Shown in pieces: positions 1 through 8,595 of a stretch of 64,000 bases of DNA. Positions within the stretch are counted from its first letter, which is position 1. Each line of letters opens with the position of its first letter. Source of the DNA: Ruegeria sp. ANG-R (lineage in GTDB: Bacteria > Pseudomonadota > Alphaproteobacteria > Rhodobacterales > Rhodobacteraceae). Made by a program: the position numbers and the translations under genes. Below the pieces are notes generated by a model that saw nothing but the letters and a program-made list of their open reading frames with translations, searched no databases and was not told where the DNA came from. The stretch covers positions 1-64,000 of the forward strand of contig NZ_JWLJ01000009.1 in NCBI RefSeq assembly GCF_000813985.1. The letters are read 5' to 3'.

Positions 1-216
1 AAGCTGCGCAAGACGTTTGATTTGCAGCTGAATACCGAAGGTGTCTACGGTTATAAATGCACGCCACATTACCAAAAGGGCATGGTAGGTCTTATTGTTG
101 TGGGCAACCCTTCGGGGAATCTGACACAAGCAATGTCCGTAAAGACACCAGCTGGTGCCCAAATGGTTTTTGATAGTTTGTTCATGCAGGCAAAGGCTAT
201 TTCTCTGGCGTATTAG
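1..216 (+). CDS. Pseudoazurin, C-terminal part (gene begins before the window)
   Basis: The reading frame is open from the first base and ends at 216, giving the last 71 residues of a small blue-copper protein. The type 1 copper-site pattern Cys-x2-His-x4-Met is visible (KCTPHYQKGM), preceded by the usual GVYGY stretch. Pseudoazurins are periplasmic single-electron carriers that feed nitrite or nitrous-oxide reductase; that partner is not in the window. The N-terminal signal peptide and first copper His lie upstream and cannot be checked. An amicyanin-like cupredoxin is the main alternative. Confidence 0.85.
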   Translation, partial: KLRKTFDLQLNTEGVYGYKCTPHYQKGMVGLIVVGNPSGNLTQAMSVKTPAGAQMVFDSLFMQAKAISLAY

Positions 217-251
217 GGCTCTTTAAGTCCCTGATTGCAGGCCTTGAAAAC

Positions 252-286
252 CAACCACCCTGTGTGTCAAGCGCGGGGTGGTGTTG
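252..286 (+). terminator. Hairpin after pseudoazurin
   Basis: ACCACCC (254-260) pairs with GGGTGGT (276-282) around a 15-nt loop, and the pairing can extend past a bulge. There is no T-run after it, so it may be a weak or Rho-assisted terminator for the pseudoazurin transcript. Confidence 0.35.
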
Positions 287-327
287 TGCATCACTGCAAT
301 CAATCGGGCCACCAGATGCAGAGTGAT

Positions 328-1138
328 GGTTCTGTTGCAAAGTTTTGACCATTGACGGTCATGGATGTAGCGAGCGAATAACTCGCTCCAATTTATGGTC
401 GAAAGCTGGTTCATGATCTCTTTCAAAGGCGCACAATATCCAAAGGACGTCATTCTGTTTGCGGTCTTTTTCTATGTTCGGTGTGGCGTTTCATATCGTG
501 ATCTGGAAGAAATCATGCATGAGCGAGGCGTTGGGGTGGACCACACTACGCTGAACCGCTGCGTGTCACGGTATGCAGGCGCAATCGCTGAAGCAGCGCG
601 TCACCGTAAGGGTCCGAGCGACCGCTCTTGGAAAATGGATGAAACGTACATCAAAGTGAAAGGCACGTGGGTCTATCTCTATCGCTCTGTCGATAAACAC
701 GGCACAACCTTGGATTTAATGCTGTCCGAGCGGCGCAGCCGCTACAAAGTTCTTTGCTCGGATGCTTGAGGTCAACGGCTTACCGCGAAAGATCGTTATC
801 GACAGAAGCGGGGCGAACACAGCTGGCATCAAGGCGATCAACAAAATGCTCAGAGGCTTTGGTTGCCCCGTCCCGATAGAGATGGTCAGGCAGAAATATC
901 TGAACAACATCGTAGAACAGGACCATCGTTTCATCAAAAGACGAACACGCCCGATGCTCGGCTTCAAGTCCTTTGCATCTGCATCCGCGACTCTTACAGG
1001 AATCGAAGTGTCGCACATGATCCGTAAAGGTCAGTTCACGCCTGGAATCTGTCCGCTCCGTCAATTTTCGGAATTGGCTGCTTAACCCGCAGGAGCAGCG
1101 CGGTACCTGCACTCAGCAAGAAACTTTGCAGCAGAACC
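328..1138 (+). mobile_element. IS6-family insertion sequence, about 811 bp
   Basis: The ends are imperfect inverted repeats: GGTTCTGTTGCAAAGTTTT at the left (328-346) and the complement of GGTTCTGCTGCAAAGTTTC at the right (1120-1138). Length and termini fit the IS6/IS26 family. No 8-bp target duplication is visible (AGAGTGAT on the left, ACCCGAAG on the right), so the copy may be old or have arisen through cointegrate formation or deletion. It separates the pseudoazurin gene from the amine-oxidation operon. Only one copy is in the window, so no composite transposon can be claimed. Confidence 0.85.
395..1085 (+). pseudogene. IS6-family transposase, frameshifted
   Basis: The first half (395 to about 734) carries the YPKDVILFAVFFYV and SYRDLEEIM motifs and the first catalytic Asp (MDETYIKVKG). 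The frame then changes near 731-737. The second half continues in another frame as KFFARMLEVNGLPRKIVID (second Asp) and VEQDHRFIKRR (catalytic Glu), ending at 1085. All three DDE residues are present, but in two frames, so the enzyme is probably inactive unless frameshifting restores it. Translation may begin at 395 or at the ATG at 413. Confidence 0.85.
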
Positions 1139-1462
1139 ACCCGAAGCTCCGAGGTGTCGATCATGGAGCATGTCTCTTCTGCCGCCGAAAATCTTTCTGC
1201 ATAATGGGGTGGCGAGGTACCAGCTCAAGTTACAAACGCTTGGAAAGGTGCTTTTTCTTCCTGAGAAAGGAAGCAAAGCGGTATCACCTGGCGAATGTTG
1301 AGCCACTCAAAACGCAACGACTGTGGTAGCGATTTGGCGTAATATATCGGATTGTTGTCAGATATTACAATGTAATTTTCCGTCATCAAGCGCATTAAAG
1401 GCGTGCAATCAGTTTGACCGAATGCTGGCAAACCAACTTACTAGCTATGAGAAAATGAGACC
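1139..1462. other. Non-coding gap between IS6 and the amine-oxidation operon
   Basis: No convincing gene is seen here. The stretch is AT-richer than its neighbours near 1320-1400 and contains the inverted repeat listed separately, so it probably holds the promoter of the operon starting at 1463. Confidence 0.5.
1339..1368. promoter_or_regulatory. Inverted repeat GTAATAT-N16-ATATTAC
   Basis: GTAATAT (1339-1345) is perfectly mirrored by ATATTAC (1362-1368), about 95 bp before the start codon at 1463. The position suits an activator or repressor site. The AraC-type regulator encoded downstream is a candidate, but nothing proves the link. Confidence 0.3.
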
Positions 1463-2602
1463 ATGACCGAGCTGCCAAAGATCGACTTTCTCTACCTCAA
1501 CGAAGAAGACATGATTAAGGCGGGCGTTACCGACATGGCCGGCTGTGTCGACACCCTTGAGGACATGTTTGTGCTGCTGCACAAGGGCGACTATCGCATG
1601 GCCGGGGCCAACAACGACTCGCATGGTGCGATGGTTGTCTTCCCCGAAGAACCCGAATTCCCCGGCATGCCGCGCCACACGGCAGACCGCCGATTTATGG
1701 CGATGCCCGCTTACCTGGGCGGCCAGTACCGCACCACAGGCGTGAAATGGTACGGCTCGAACATTGAAAATCGTGAAAAGGGTCTGCCCCGTTCGGTTCT
1801 GATGTTCATTCTTAACGACACAGATACCGGCGCGCCGTTGGCCTTTATGTCGGCGAACCTGTTGTCGGCCTATCGCACCGGTGCTGTGCCTGGCGTTGGC
1901 GCGCGTCATCTGGCGCGCAAGGATTCGAAAGTTGTGTCGATCTACGGCCCCGGCGTGATGGGCCGCACCTCGCTGGCTGCGTTCATGGCCGCATGCACCG
2001 AAATCGACACGTTGAAAATTCAGGGCCGCAGTCAGGGCACCATCGACCGCTTTATCGAGTGGTCCCGCGAAACCTATCCCCAGATCAAGAACATCGAGGT
2101 CTGCACAGACATCGAAACGTTGGTGCGCGATTCCGACATCGTGACTTACTGTGCTTCGTGCGAGACCGGCGACGTTTCGAAATACCCTTTGGTCAAGCGT
2201 GAATGGTTGAAGCCCGGCACCTATCTGTCGATGCCCGCCGCCGTCGAAATCGACGAAGGGATGGAGCAGAAAGACGTCCGCAAGGTCATGGACCGGATCG
2301 GCCTTTACGAGGCATGGTTTGAAGAACTGCCGAAACCCGCGCACCAGCACGTGCCCGTCGTCGGCGTGCGGTTCATGGACATGATCCATGAGGACAAAAT
2401 GTCGCGTGATGAGCTGGAAGACCTGGGCGCGATCTGTGCCGGTGAAACCCCTGGCCGCCAGAATAATGACGAGATCATTATCCTGTCGGTGGGTGGTATG
2501 CCGATCGAAGATGTGGCCTGGGGTACCGTTGTCTATCGCAACGCGGTTGAAAAGGGCATCGGCACCAAGCTGAACCTGTGGGACACCCCCGCCCTGCGCT
2601 AA
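1463..2602 (+). CDS. Ornithine cyclodeaminase/mu-crystallin family protein (tyramine oxidase subunit B type)
   Basis: The protein has 379 residues. It contains the OCD/mu-crystallin core: substrate-side segment HTADRRFMAMPAYLG (near residue 75), SANLLSAYRTGAVPGVGA (near 133), and a Rossmann segment VVSIYGPGVMGRTSLAAF (near 155). Such proteins are NAD(P)-dependent imine/ketimine reductases or deaminases. The longer ~380-residue branch is often annotated as tyramine oxidase subunit B. It heads an operon with RidA and an FAD oxidoreductase, which suggests oxidation of an amine or amino acid through an imine. The exact substrate is not known. The ATG at 1463 is used; its ribosome site is weak. 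Confidence 0.8.
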   Translation: MTELPKIDFLYLNEEDMIKAGVTDMAGCVDTLEDMFVLLHKGDYRMAGANNDSHGAMVVFPEEPEFPGMPRHTADRRFMAMPAYLGGQYRTTGVKWYGSNIENREKGLPRSVLMFILNDTDTGAPLAFMSANLLSAYRTGAVPGVGARHLARKDSKVVSIYGPGVMGRTSLAAFMAACTEIDTLKIQGRSQGTIDRFIEWSRETYPQIKNIEVCTDIETLVRDSDIVTYCASCETGDVSKYPLVKREWLKPGTYLSMPAAVEIDEGMEQKDVRKVMDRIGLYEAWFEELPKPAHQHVPVVGVRFMDMIHEDKMSRDELEDLGAICAGETPGRQNNDEIIILSVGGMPIEDVAWGTVVYRNAVEKGIGTKLNLWDTPALR

Positions 2603-2631
2603 GGCGGGCGATCACTCAAGGGATTGGAAAC

Positions 2632-3054
2632 ATGACAAAAATCACCAAAGTTAAAACCGGCGGCAAGCTGGAAGAGCTTAGCAGTTATTCGCGTATCGTG
2701 ATGGTCGACAACTGGATTTACGTGTCCAACACTGCGGGCCGTAACCCTGAGACACAGGAAATCCCCGAAGAGCTGGAAGCTCAGACGCATCAGGTGTTCG
2801 ACAATATCGAAAAGGCCCTGTCGGCGGTTGGCGCCAGCTTGCAGGATGTTGTCGCCACGCGCGTGTTCATCCAGACGCCGTCGGACACGCCCAAAGTGAT
2901 GGGTATCTTTGGCGAAAAGTTCCGTGGTGTTGATCCGACCACGACCGTGACTTGCCCTCCGCTGGGCTCGGGCGTCTATAAGGTCGAGATCGAGGTGACA
3001 GCCTATCGCGGCGCAAGTCAGGCTGACATCACCTATATCGACACCTCCAAGTGA
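2632..3054 (+). CDS. RidA family enamine/imine deaminase
   Basis: This 140-residue protein has the RidA/YjgF/UK114 fold features: an early WIYVSNTAGRNPET segment, QVFDNIEKALSAVGASLQDVV in the middle and the conserved Arg in ATRVFIQTP. RidA proteins hydrolyse reactive enamine/imine intermediates to ketones or aldehydes plus ammonia. Here it sits between an OCD-like protein and a flavin amine oxidase, where released imines would need hydrolysis. The start at 2632 follows AGGGATTGGAAAC. Its stop overlaps a possible GTG start of the next gene. Confidence 0.85.
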   Translation: MTKITKVKTGGKLEELSSYSRIVMVDNWIYVSNTAGRNPETQEIPEELEAQTHQVFDNIEKALSAVGASLQDVVATRVFIQTPSDTPKVMGIFGEKFRGVDPTTTVTCPPLGSGVYKVEIEVTAYRGASQADITYIDTSK

Positions 3055-3080
3055 TCAAATCCAGCGCGGGAAGCGGCAAG

Positions 3081-4373
3081 ATGGCTCCGAAAATTGACAC
3101 CGTTGAAACAGCTACAGACATTCCGTCTCAGGCTTCTGTTGTTGTTGTTGGCGGTGGCATTGTCGGGCTGACCACGGCCCTGAACCTTGCCGAGAAGGGC
3201 GTGTCGGTGACCGTGCTGGAAAAGGGCCGTCTGGCGGGTGAACAGTCCTCGCGCAATCTAGGCTGGATTCGCAAAACCTCGCGCGCGCGGCGAGATGTTC
3301 CGATGTCTTTGTTGTCGGACAAGCTGTGGGCTGAGATGCAGCAGAGGACCGGCGTGGATGTCGGATACCGGCAGAATGGCATTCTGTTCGTCGCCAAATC
3401 CGAGGCCGAGATGGCGGCTCATGAAAAATGGCTGGCCTCGGTTCAAGGCCTTGATTTGGATTCACGTCTGGTGTCCGGCCAGCAAATCGCCGAGATGGTA
3501 CCCGGCGGTACCGAAAGCTGGGTCGGGGGCATCTATACGCCTTCGGATGGCTATGCCGAGCCCATGATCACCTCAAGCGCCATCGCAAATGCCGCGATCC
3601 GGCGGGGTGTCACCATTGTCGAGCGCTGTGCCGTGCGGACTCTGGAACGCTCGGGTGACAAGGTGACGGGTGTTCAGACCGAAAAAGGCCTGATCACTTG
3701 CGACCATGTAGTACTGGCCACGGGTCTGTGGTCGCGCAAGTTTCTGGCCAATATGGGCGTTTCGTTCCCGACGCTACCGCTGGTCTGCTACGCGATCCGC
3801 TCATCCGAAATGGATGGGCCGACGGATATCGCTGTGGGTGCACCGAACTTCTCGTTCCGCAAACGTCTGGATGGGGGCTATACCATCTGTCAGCGCGGCG
3901 CTGTTGGCTCGCCCCTGCTGCTGGATCACGCGCTGTTGGGCATGAAATATCTGCCGATGTTTAAGGATGGCCGTTCGATGCTGCGCATCAGTCTGGGCCG
4001 TGAATTCGTCGAAGACCTGCGGCTGAAACGCCGGTGGTCGCCCGACGATGTCTCTCCTTTCGAGAAGGTACGAACCATGGACCCGCGCGTGCGCGAGGAT
4101 ATCAATGTCGAAGCGATGGAGAACATCCAGGCCGCGTGGCCGACATTCGCAAGCGCTACTGTGGAAGAGACATGGGGCGGCACTATGGACATCACCCCTG
4201 ATAGCCTGCCAGTCATTGGCGGGATAGACGGGATTGAGGGGCTGACCCTTTCCACCGGTTATTCCGGCCACGGCTTTGGCACCTCGCCTGCTGCGGGCCA
4301 GTTGACCGCAGAACTGGTTCTGGAGGATACGCCGTCGATTGACCCAAGCCCCTATCGGTTTGACCGCTTCTAG
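3081..4373 (+). CDS. FAD-dependent oxidoreductase, DAO family (amine/D-amino-acid oxidase-like)
   Basis: The protein has about 430 residues. A dinucleotide-binding motif VVVVGGGIVGLTTALNLAEKG lies at the N-terminus, followed by the Glu of VTVLEKG, and a C-terminal GGIDGIEGLTLSTGYSGHGFG segment closes the FAD site, as in sarcosine, glycine and D-amino-acid oxidases. It probably oxidises an amine to an imine using O2 or a quinone-linked acceptor. I prefer the ATG at 3081, preceded by GGAAGCGG; a GTG at 3051 overlapping the RidA stop would add ten residues but has no ribosome site. Neighbours suggest that it, RidA and the OCD-like protein work as a unit. Confidence 0.8.
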   Translation: MAPKIDTVETATDIPSQASVVVVGGGIVGLTTALNLAEKGVSVTVLEKGRLAGEQSSRNLGWIRKTSRARRDVPMSLLSDKLWAEMQQRTGVDVGYRQNGILFVAKSEAEMAAHEKWLASVQGLDLDSRLVSGQQIAEMVPGGTESWVGGIYTPSDGYAEPMITSSAIANAAIRRGVTIVERCAVRTLERSGDKVTGVQTEKGLITCDHVVLATGLWSRKFLANMGVSFPTLPLVCYAIRSSEMDGPTDIAVGAPNFSFRKRLDGGYTICQRGAVGSPLLLDHALLGMKYLPMFKDGRSMLRISLGREFVEDLRLKRRWSPDDVSPFEKVRTMDPRVREDINVEAMENIQAAWPTFASATVEETWGGTMDITPDSLPVIGGIDGIEGLTLSTGYSGHGFGTSPAAGQLTAELVLEDTPSIDPSPYRFDRF

Positions 4374-4402
4374 AAACGATTTTTCCTGATCCTCCGATCT
4401 AT

Positions 4403-4443
4403 ACCGGGACCCAGCCATGTTGCCGGGGCCGGTTCTGTTTTGA
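4403..4443 (+). terminator. Possible terminator after the FAD oxidoreductase
   Basis: ACCGG (4403-4407) pairs with CCGGT (4429-4433), with CCC/GGG inside the stem, followed by TCTGTTTTG. The stem is interrupted, so it may be only a partial terminator before the AraC gene. Confidence 0.35.
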
Positions 4444-4477
4444 TAAGCCGAGATGCAGAACAAGGATTTTGCAGACC

Positions 4478-5542
4478 ATGCTGCCGCACGATGCCTCTGC
4501 CAGAGGAAAGATTTCGTTTGTCCGCGCCTCGCTGATGTCGGCGGTTGCGCGTGAACTGGGTAGAACCGGCACGCGGCCCGAACCGCTGTTGGCGCAAGCT
4601 GGGATCAACTCCGGGCAACTCTCGGACCCTTATGGGGAAATCCCGCTGTTGCAATTCGTGAGGTTTCTGGAAACCAGCGCGCATCTGACCTCGGACCCCC
4701 ATATCGGTGCCGGGATCGGAACGCGGCTTTCGGTGGGCGATCTGGGGCCGGTTGGCATTGCACTGTCACTTTCGCAGAGCATTGATGTCGGGATTTCGCG
4801 ATTTTCCCGGTTTTCCAATGCCTTGCAGGGCGGAACCGAATCGCAATGGGTCGAAGACGGAGGGATGTGCGTTTTTACCTATCGGGTTTCTGACCCCAAA
4901 ATTTGGCCGCGGAAACAGGACTCCGAGTTTTCGCTGGCATCACTTGTTCACATCGTCCGGTCGAGTTTCTGGTCGCGCTGGTCTCCGGATGAAGTCCACT
5001 TTGAGCATGAGGCACCCCATGATGTGCGCCCACTTCAGGCGCTGTTTGGGTGCAAAATACGATTTGCTCAACCCATTAACCGGTTTCTGGTAGAGAAAGA
5101 GCGCTGTCTGGCAACTGCCAGAACCGAAGATCCAGCGCATTTGATGGCATTGGAACGGCATATCACTGAAATCATGGGGTCGACTCTACACTGCTCTACA
5201 CTGAGCGCCTCTGTTTCTGCACTGATCGACGCAAGTCTTGGTCTTTCGCCGGTCACTTTGGCACGTGTAGCGCGGGTCCTGAAACTCACACCCCGTTCAT
5301 TGCAGCGCAAATTATCACTTGAGGGCACGAGCTTTCGAGAGGTTTTGGAAAGGCAACGCAAGGACAAAGCCAAAGTGCTGTTGTCCAACCCCAACATAAA
5401 GGTTTCCGATGTTTCAGAAAGACTTGGCTATTCGGATCCCACCGCGTTCTGGCGCGCCTGGAAGAGTTGGACCGGCGAGTCACCGACCTTTATGAAAAAA
5501 ACTTCCGGCCATGAAGTCGTTCAACGAACCGAAGCTTCATGA
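4478..5542 (+). CDS. AraC family transcriptional regulator (arabinose-binding-type N-terminal domain)
   Basis: This 354-residue protein has a ligand-sensing domain of the Arabinose_bd (OruR/OxyR-like AraC) type over residues 20-200. The C-terminal AraC HTH includes LTPRSLQRKLSLEGTSFREVL and VSDVSERLGYSDPTAFWRAWK. It probably controls the co-directional amine operon just upstream and could bind the inverted repeat at 1339. The ATG at 4478 is preferred over an in-frame TTG at 4469 because CAAGGA lies 11 bases before it. It is convergent with the marR gene downstream. Confidence 0.85.
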   Translation: MLPHDASARGKISFVRASLMSAVARELGRTGTRPEPLLAQAGINSGQLSDPYGEIPLLQFVRFLETSAHLTSDPHIGAGIGTRLSVGDLGPVGIALSLSQSIDVGISRFSRFSNALQGGTESQWVEDGGMCVFTYRVSDPKIWPRKQDSEFSLASLVHIVRSSFWSRWSPDEVHFEHEAPHDVRPLQALFGCKIRFAQPINRFLVEKERCLATARTEDPAHLMALERHITEIMGSTLHCSTLSASVSALIDASLGLSPVTLARVARVLKLTPRSLQRKLSLEGTSFREVLERQRKDKAKVLLSNPNIKVSDVSERLGYSDPTAFWRAWKSWTGESPTFMKKTSGHEVVQRTEAS

Positions 5543-5568
5543 TTTTGGTCAAAGCCATACTTCTCAAG

Positions 5569-6051
5569 TTAAATTTGGTTGTTTTTCACATTTTGCAGCA
5601 AAGTGCCGAGAACACGTACGCATGTATCCAAATCATCGCGGCTGACGCCCTTCACCATGTTCAGATAAAGCTCATTTACTTTTGGAGATAATTCCTTCAG
5701 TGCAGCTTTTCCCGTTGGTGTCAGATTAACAGTTCGAATTCGTTGGTCAGTCGAAAGTATATTGCGTTCGACCAAGCCCGCAACAACCAGCTGTTCTACG
5801 GTTCGGCTTGTGGTCGATTGCTCGGTAACGGACAGAATTGACAGTTGGTTGATGGTCAGCTCACCAAAAGCTGAAAGCGACGAAAGTACTCTGAGCTTGG
5901 CCCCGTGCAATCCGTTTTCAGCAAGGGCTGTGTTCTGATCTGCACTCCAACGGTTAGAGAGTCGGGTGAAAAGGTACGGAAGGTACTGACCTAATTCATC
6001 AGGTGACGTGAATGGGAACTCAATTTGGCCCACTGACTTCGATCGGGTCAT
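5569..6051 (-). CDS. MarR family transcriptional regulator (second of a pair)
   Basis: This 160-residue protein has a winged-helix MarR core: LTINQLSILSVTEQSTTSRTVEQLVVAGLVER followed by the wing STDQRIRTVNLTPTG. It is the last gene of the minus-strand operon from iorA, and its start is one base from the stop of the upstream marR, so the two are probably translated together. MarR proteins are usually dimeric repressors released by aromatic acids. Paired MarR genes are a feature of some auxin-degradation (iad-type) loci. It is a candidate binder of the TTTACATATAAA sites. Confidence 0.85.
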   Translation of the reverse strand: MTRSKSVGQIEFPFTSPDELGQYLPYLFTRLSNRWSADQNTALAENGLHGAKLRVLSSLSAFGELTINQLSILSVTEQSTTSRTVEQLVVAGLVERNILSTDQRIRTVNLTPTGKAALKELSPKVNELYLNMVKGVSRDDLDTCVRVLGTLLQNVKNNQI

Positions 6052-6052
6052 G

Positions 6053-6523
6053 TCATCGCCTCGCGCCCAATTTAACCAACAGATCGCGGATTGTGGCTGC
6101 GATTTTCGTCATTTCCTCAGGGTGGAGATCAGCAAACATGTCTGCCAGAACTTCTTGGTGCACACGCAGCGCGTCTTCGAACTTGTCCTTGCCTTCATTG
6201 GTCAGTCGTGCCCGAAACGAGCGTCTGTCTTCCAAAGACATTTCCTTCTGTACCAGACCTTCCTTGATCAGGCGATTGACCAGCCCTGATACATTTCCGT
6301 TGCTAACCCGTAGCGCATTGGACAGGTTGCTCATGCTCATGCCATCGGGAAACCGGTAGAGATGCGCCATAGTATCAAACTTAGGAAGGCTTATGCCGCA
6401 TTGATCTGACAATGCGCGGTTCAACTCTGAAAAAACCACGCTATGAAGGCTCATGATATTGAGCCAGGTTCGAGTATGTTCTTTGCGAAGGTCTTCGTCC
6501 TGGTAAAGTATGCCGCTCTCCAA
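6053..6523 (-). CDS. MarR family transcriptional regulator (first of a pair)
   Basis: This 156-residue MarR-type protein has the recognition region MSMSNLSNALRVSNGNVSGLVNRLIKEGLVQ and wing SLEDRRSFRARLTNEG. It lies 15 bp after the thioesterase gene and one base before the second marR. Its placement inside a catabolic operon suggests ligand-responsive repression by a substrate or a CoA-thioester intermediate. The two MarR proteins differ clearly in sequence, so they are not a recent duplication. Which one binds the shared operator is unknown. Confidence 0.85.
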   Translation of the reverse strand: MESGILYQDEDLRKEHTRTWLNIMSLHSVVFSELNRALSDQCGISLPKFDTMAHLYRFPDGMSMSNLSNALRVSNGNVSGLVNRLIKEGLVQKEMSLEDRRSFRARLTNEGKDKFEDALRVHQEVLADMFADLHPEEMTKIAATIRDLLVKLGARR

Positions 6524-6538
6524 TGTATTGCTTGCGGG

Positions 6539-7021
6539 TTATGTACCGGCCTTGTATTTTTTCATCGCCTCCCGAATGTCATCAGGCATTTCGGTCGGGC
6601 GATGCTTTTCCAGACAAGTTATTACAGTTGTAAAATATCCTCGCAAGGCTTCGTTGTCACCTTTCATCGCGTGCAGGCACAGCTGATAGGATTTCCCGCC
6701 AATTTTCGAGATGGTCACAAATATCTCAACCTCATCACCCATCATGCAGGGGGTGAAGAAGGTGGCCGATGCGTTGACATAGCCCAAACCGATGCGGCGC
6801 GCGCCCAGAACATCGTAATAGTTGATGCCCAGATGGTTGCAGAACCAGTCCTCGACCGCGTGATTGAAGACGTTAAAGAATTCAGGCGTATAGACGATGC
6901 CCGCCGGGTCGCATTGACCGTGGCGGAACGTGTGTTTGTACGACCACATGCCCGGGGTGATATCATCACGGGTGATCGGTACGGGGCGGCCAATAGGGGC
7001 GGGTTGTTCTTGTTTTGTCAT
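6539..7021 (-). CDS. Acyl-CoA thioesterase, 4-hydroxybenzoyl-CoA thioesterase-like (hotdog fold)
   Basis: The protein has 160 residues. The hotdog active-site segment RHGQCDPAGIVYTPEFFNVF carries the Asp typical of the 4HBT class, and a second conserved stretch reads VNASATFFTPCMMGDEVEIF. It would hydrolyse an aromatic acyl-CoA to the free acid in the cytosol. Its ATG overlaps the iorB stop (7018-7021), so its substrate is likely the CoA ester released by IorAB, for example an arylacetyl-CoA or 2-aminobenzoyl-CoA. That substrate assignment is inference. Confidence 0.8.
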   Translation of the reverse strand: MTKQEQPAPIGRPVPITRDDITPGMWSYKHTFRHGQCDPAGIVYTPEFFNVFNHAVEDWFCNHLGINYYDVLGARRIGLGYVNASATFFTPCMMGDEVEIFVTISKIGGKSYQLCLHAMKGDNEALRGYFTTVITCLEKHRPTEMPDDIREAMKKYKAGT

Positions 7022-8589
7022 GAGAAGGACTCGATTGTTTTGATTGTACCGTCCAGTTCATCGCCGGCGGCATCTTTTATGGCTGAGGTCAGCAGACGGC
7101 GGCCCCAATCGGCGGCGTCTTCCCTTGCTGCGATGGATTTTGTTGTGCTCAGTACTTTGTCGAATTTCGACAGGCCGCGCACATGGGTGTCGGAATACCC
7201 CTTGATCAGACGGCGGAAGGACAGGATCACAACACCCAGATCATAGTTCTGTTTCAGCGCATCTGTGGCATCTGTCAGCCATGCATCGCGGTGGGTGACT
7301 TCGGTCTGGTGCCGCAACGATTTGCGCCGGCTTCCCTTCATGGCCCCAACGAAATGCAAGGGCAGGAACCAGCGCAGTGAATAGGTGCGCACTCGGCGGC
7401 CCTTGTTGATGCGGCGGTCCAGCCAGTCATAGAGCCCCTTGCGCCCGATCAGCCAGTTGGCCAGCCCCACCGGCAGGGTCGAGGTGATCTCTTCCATGCG
7501 CGGGTGCATGAATTCTGTGGTGTTGAGGATCTGACCGTCTTTCAGGCCAACCTCAACCGCGACACGGTCGCGCCGTGTACTGCGGGTCTTTAGACGCGCC
7601 ACGCGGATCACATCGTCATAGGCCATGGCGTTGGCCAGATATTTCGCTGCGGTCGCAGTGAACTCGAACCCGTTTTCCGCGCCACCAGCTGCGGCGTCTT
7701 TCGCCGTCAGGTCACGCAGCAGGTCGAGATATTCGCTGCCATAATCGGCGTCTTGAAAATCGACCACTTTCTGAACGCCCAGAAATGCCGTCTGATGCGC
7801 CTGTTCAGGCAGTTCCGCACGGATACGCGACAGCAGAGCATCGGCGCGCTTGTCGCTCAGACGCTCGGGCAGCGGGGCAGGCGCGTCGGGCTGATCGACG
7901 GCTTCGGCCTCAACACTCTCTTCGCCCTGTTCGGTGCGGGTAAAGGCCGCGTCGAAGGTGCGGATGCTGGCATCCACGCCCTTGCCGCTCCTGCGGATCA
8001 CCTCGTAATAGGCTTCTCGGTCAAAGGGCAGGGTGCCCGAAGCGGCAAGACTGCCGAACATTGCCGACGAAATGACCGAGCCATTGCGGACTGCCATGTC
8101 GTTCATGTCGAACACGATTTCCTGCTGGGCGACCACGCCGATGGCCTCGTCCACGGCACCGCTGTCGGCGATCCCTTCGCCGGGGGCCATCTTTTCGATG
8201 GTCGACAGCGCGCGGTGGCTGGACGCGATCAGGGTGGTACGGTCCGGCGTCACAATCCCGCGCAGGATCGAACGGCCCGCTTCCATATATTCGGATGCGA
8301 TGACCACATCCACGTCACCGGGTGTCGGCATCTGCGCCAGAATGGGTTTTTCCCCGCTGTCGCTGGAGCGCATCATCTCAACATAATAGATGGTCGCCCC
8401 TGTCCGCTGGGCAACGCCCGGAACCGAGGTGGATTGAGCGACCCAGCCCTGACTTTCTGCAAGGCTAACGATCCAGCCGGTCAACACGCCGCCTCCCTGA
8501 CCGCCCATTGCCACGATGGCGATGGAGATCGGGCGCTCGGTCGCTGGTCCAGCTGCCTTGAGGCCGAGATTGACTGTATCGTCTTTCAT
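7018..8589 (-). CDS. iorB: Indolepyruvate oxidoreductase subunit beta, long form
   Basis: This 523-residue protein has an N-terminal 2-oxoacid:acceptor oxidoreductase gamma-type domain (AMGGQGGGVLTGWIVSLAES, then VPGVAQRTGATIYYVEM) and a long C-terminal extension (from about residue 250) with conserved RKGLYDWLDRRI and YSLRWFLPLHFVGAMKGSRR segments, as in the long iorB of Proteobacteria. With IorA it oxidatively decarboxylates aryl 2-oxoacids to acyl-CoA, reducing ferredoxin. It starts six bases after the iorA stop. Indolepyruvate is the family's name-giving substrate; an alternative here is isatinate (an aryl-glyoxylate). Confidence 0.85.
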   Translation of the reverse strand: MKDDTVNLGLKAAGPATERPISIAIVAMGGQGGGVLTGWIVSLAESQGWVAQSTSVPGVAQRTGATIYYVEMMRSSDSGEKPILAQMPTPGDVDVVIASEYMEAGRSILRGIVTPDRTTLIASSHRALSTIEKMAPGEGIADSGAVDEAIGVVAQQEIVFDMNDMAVRNGSVISSAMFGSLAASGTLPFDREAYYEVIRRSGKGVDASIRTFDAAFTRTEQGEESVEAEAVDQPDAPAPLPERLSDKRADALLSRIRAELPEQAHQTAFLGVQKVVDFQDADYGSEYLDLLRDLTAKDAAAGGAENGFEFTATAAKYLANAMAYDDVIRVARLKTRSTRRDRVAVEVGLKDGQILNTTEFMHPRMEEITSTLPVGLANWLIGRKGLYDWLDRRINKGRRVRTYSLRWFLPLHFVGAMKGSRRKSLRHQTEVTHRDAWLTDATDALKQNYDLGVVILSFRRLIKGYSDTHVRGLSKFDKVLSTTKSIAAREDAADWGRRLLTSAIKDAAGDELDGTIKTIESFS

Positions 8590-8595
8590 AATGTC

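Noticed and set aside
328-1138. IS6 element as one side of a composite transposon
   Set aside because: No second copy is present in the window and no 8-bp target duplication flanks this one.
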